Source of the DNA: Treponema_B putidum
Lineage (GTDB): Bacteria > Spirochaetota > Spirochaetia > Treponematales > Treponemataceae
Strand: one strand, 5' to 3'
NCBI RefSeq assembly: GCF_007830595.1
Contig: NZ_VLLD01000003.1
DNA: 64,000 nucleotides
This document shows, in pieces, positions 62,093-64,000 of the stretch; positions within the stretch are counted from its first letter, which is position 1; each line of letters begins with the position of its first letter. Below the pieces are notes generated by a model. It searched no databases. It was not told the DNA's origin and saw only the letters and a program-made list of their open reading frames with translations. The translations under genes and the position numbers were made by a program.

Positions 62093-63374
62093 AAAATCCT
62101 CCATTTCTCAATGCATATTTTATAGTTTCAATATTTTCATTCATTTGTTTTGACAAAAGACGGTATTTTTTTTGAGAAAATGTATAAAACAAAAAAGAAT
62201 GTAAAATATTTTTTGGTTTATAAATTATAGTTTCAAGGCCGGTATAAAAGGCACATTCGTTTTTATAATCCGAAAAGTTTCTAAAAAACTTTTCAAAAAT
62301 TTTATTACCTGATTGTACAGGCATAAAAAAATAAAGCAAATAATTTTTTTTATTTTCATCATCAATAAAGAAATTCTTTTTTAATTTAGGTTCATACTCA
62401 CTCTTTTTATTCAAAATTTTAAGTTGAGGAATGGAAAAAATCCTTTTTATTGTTTCTTCGGCATCCGTCTCATCAACATACACTAATTCCGTTTCATAAG
62501 AGTTTTTTTCGTTATCATAAAAAAGAATTTTAAAACTTATTCCGTTTTGATGTAAATAAAAAGCTATCGATGAAATCAAATTAATAAACTCATCAAATTT
62601 TTTTTTATAAAATTCAAAATCGCGGCTTACAACGGGGGTTTCAACATAAACTGTAAAAAAAGACCTCGGCGGCGGAATGTAATCACCCTGTTTTATACTA
62701 AGTTCCTGAGTATGAGCGTATAGTTTCCAATTAATCTTTCGTATATCATCCCCGGGGAAATAAGGGCGAGTATCATAAAGTTCATCAGTTCGTCTCAAAT
62801 TTATCGTATGATCGGAGGTTTCATTTAAAATTGCAGGAAACGAAAAAGTTTTTATTTCACTTAATACCGGATAAATAAAAACTTGAGGTATTGACTTTTC
62901 TTTTTTCAATAAACGGAATGAAAAAAAACCTGCAAGATCGGAAAGTTCAATATATTCTCTTTCTAAAAAAAATCTGCCTCGTTCTTCTTTTGGAATAGAA
63001 AAAAAAGTCTGTTCTCTTTTAAGTTTGATATTAAATCTTAGTCTTCGGCTTTTTTTATCATTCAAATCCGACGAAAATTCAAAAATGTAAAAGATAATTA
63101 CTCCGGGTAAAATAATAGGAAAAAGATTTTTTCCTATTCGGTTTCCTACAGGTAAAATAGAAATTTTTTCATTTTTTAGTTTTATTAAATAATTTGTTTT
63201 TTCACATAAGAAAATAGAAATAATAAGGCACACTAAGGATAATACAAAATAAAGGCATAAACAAACGCCGCAAACAACCGCAAATAATTCGCCTCGAATA
63301 CCGGCTCCCGTCAACAAGAGGATTGAAAATAGAATATAAATAATCCCGGGAACCGTAAGCTTAAAAACCTTCAT
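62076..63374 (-). CDS. DUF58 domain protein
   Basis: 432 residues from the ATG at 63374 (AGGA upstream; an ATG three codons earlier at 63383 is possible). Two N-terminal membrane helices, then a charged region and the DUF58 block 'RTDELYDTRPYFPGDDIRKI' followed by 'NWKLYAHTQELSIKQGD', part of a vWA-like fold. First gene of DUF58-transglutaminase-moxR, a conserved neighbourhood thought to assemble or regulate envelope complexes. Confidence 0.9.
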   Translation of the reverse strand: MKVFKLTVPGIIYILFSILLLTGAGIRGELFAVVCGVCLCLYFVLSLVCLIISIFLCEKTNYLIKLKNEKISILPVGNRIGKNLFPIILPGVIIFYIFEFSSDLNDKKSRRLRFNIKLKREQTFFSIPKEERGRFFLEREYIELSDLAGFFSFRLLKKEKSIPQVFIYPVLSEIKTFSFPAILNETSDHTINLRRTDELYDTRPYFPGDDIRKINWKLYAHTQELSIKQGDYIPPPRSFFTVYVETPVVSRDFEFYKKKFDEFINLISSIAFYLHQNGISFKILFYDNEKNSYETELVYVDETDAEETIKRIFSIPQLKILNKKSEYEPKLKKNFFIDDENKKNYLLYFFMPVQSGNKIFEKFFRNFSDYKNECAFYTGLETIIYKPKNILHSFLFYTFSQKKYRLLSKQMNENIETIKYALRNGGFYAYSI

Positions 63375-63451
63375 CAAATACATCCTAACATTTTTTAGTT
63401 AAATAATCAAGGAATGGACAATCCGATAAACCGGTGGTGGAATAAAAAAAA

Positions 63452-63565
63452 GCCAGGCAGCATCCTACTTTCCCACTTGATCAGCAGTATCATCGGCGTA
63501 AGAGAGCTTGACTTCCGTGTTCGGGATGGGAACGGGTATTACCTCTCCACTATGGCCACCTGGCA
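63452..63565 (-). rRNA. rrf: 5S ribosomal RNA
   Basis: On the minus strand it starts TTGCCAGGTGGCCATAGTGG, has the conserved CCCGTTCCCATCCCGAACACG and ends GGATGCTGCCTGGC, closing the terminal helix. About 114 nt. A run of T residues (63451-63443 read on the minus strand) follows the helix at once, so the helix plus the T run may also end the rRNA operon. Confidence 0.95.
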
Positions 63566-63681
63566 ATAAAAAACAAATTAAGGACTTAAAACCGTATCTT
63601 CAGTTTTAAGTGCAAGAATAAGGTAAGAGAATGAAGAAAAAAGGTTAATTTTTTATATATAGAAAAAAGAAACAATAATAT

Positions 63682-64000
63682 GGTCAAGCCTCACGACTTA
63701 TTAGTATTGGTCGGCTTAACACATTACTGTGCTTAGACCTCCAACCTATCAACCTTGTAATGTGCAAGGAGTCTTTAGGAGGGTTAAACCCTCAGGGATA
63801 CGTAGTCTTGAGGCGGGCTTCCCACTTAGATGCCTTCAGCGGTTATCCCTTCCGAACGATAGCTACCCGGCAATTACCCTTGGCAGGATAACCGGTACAC
63901 CAGAGGTTCGTCCATTTCGGTCCTCTCGTACTAAAAACAGCTCCTCTCACGTATCCAACGCCCATAGCAGATAGGGACCGAACTGTCTCGCGACGTTCTG
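63682..64000 (-). rRNA. rrl: 23S ribosomal RNA, 3' part only
   Basis: The minus strand shows the end of 23S: the alpha-sarcin/ricin loop (AGTACGAGAGGACC, near 63920-63935), the GACAGTTCGGTCCCTATCTG stretch and a 3' end near GTGAGGCTTGACCA. The rest of the gene extends past the window. 116 nt separate it from 5S; no tRNA is seen in that spacer. Confidence 0.95.

Noticed and set aside
63566..63681. tRNA in the 23S-5S spacer
   Set aside because: No cloverleaf or T-loop motif; only AT-rich spacer.

Overview
The window is from an oral treponeme, Treponema denticola or a very close relative. The AT-rich genome and spirochaete-style lipoproteins fit this. The 397-residue enoyl reductase at 44041-45234 matches the well-known T. 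denticola trans-2-enoyl-CoA reductase (Ter) in length, NAD loop and Tyr240/Lys249 active site.

Layout. 1-1718: 3' part of a chemotaxis receptor gene. 1800-5659: four-gene oligopeptide/dipeptide ABC importer without its binding protein. 5692-6636: cation efflux protein. 6633-11370 (minus): two SpoIIE-type phosphatases, a STAS protein and a VanY-like peptidase. 11450-15391 (minus): grpE-dnaK-dnaJ behind a clear sigma70 promoter. 15500-20500 (minus): an accessory island of formylglycine-generating-enzyme-fold lipoproteins. 20987-23227 and 31846-33638 (minus): two halves of an anaerobic cobalamin (corrin ring) gene set, separated by an AAA-ATPase/nuclease, an Rpn-type nuclease, a radical SAM protein, a MATE pump, a uracil-glycosylase-like protein, a second chemotaxis receptor and an Rpn remnant. 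33750-36775: parA-parB, an H1-tail-like protein and a DUF2400 protein. 36781-37698 (minus): a sugar nucleotidyltransferase. 37860-52468: fatty acid synthesis (fabH, fabD, fabG, ter, accBCDA), repeatedly interrupted by accessory genes (VapBC, a restriction-modification pair, RhuM, an AlbA/HTH regulator). 52660-63374: histidine ammonia-lyase, a nuclease/phosphatase-fold protein, an unknown 623-residue protein and a DUF58-transglutaminase-MoxR set. 63452-64000 (minus): 5S rRNA and the 3' end of 23S rRNA.

The main discovery candidate is the island at 15.5-20.5 kb. It holds three lipoprotein genes whose C-termini are C-type-lectin/FGE-fold variable regions (VR), and a separate 141-bp copy (15592-15732) rich in AAC codons. 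Compared with that copy, two VRs differ at about 17 and 20 positions, and every one of these is an adenine of the template on the coding strand. This is the signature of adenine-specific mutagenic retrohoming by a diversity-generating retroelement (DGR). The copy therefore looks like the template repeat (TR). It is bracketed by a possible promoter and a strong terminator, so it may be a stand-alone template RNA. No reverse transcriptase or Avd gene is in the window, so the machinery would have to act in trans. Each VR is followed by a long inverted repeat, as known DGR target sites require. A third VR has a different backbone and probably uses another template or has drifted. A 10-N assembly gap inside one lipoprotein gene appears to be a false join across a 13-nt overlap.

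Secondary points: Ter sits among fatty-acid synthesis genes with no other enoyl reductase in view; several promoters place the -10 box so close to the ATG that the mRNAs may be leaderless; there are several unusual short repeat arrays.
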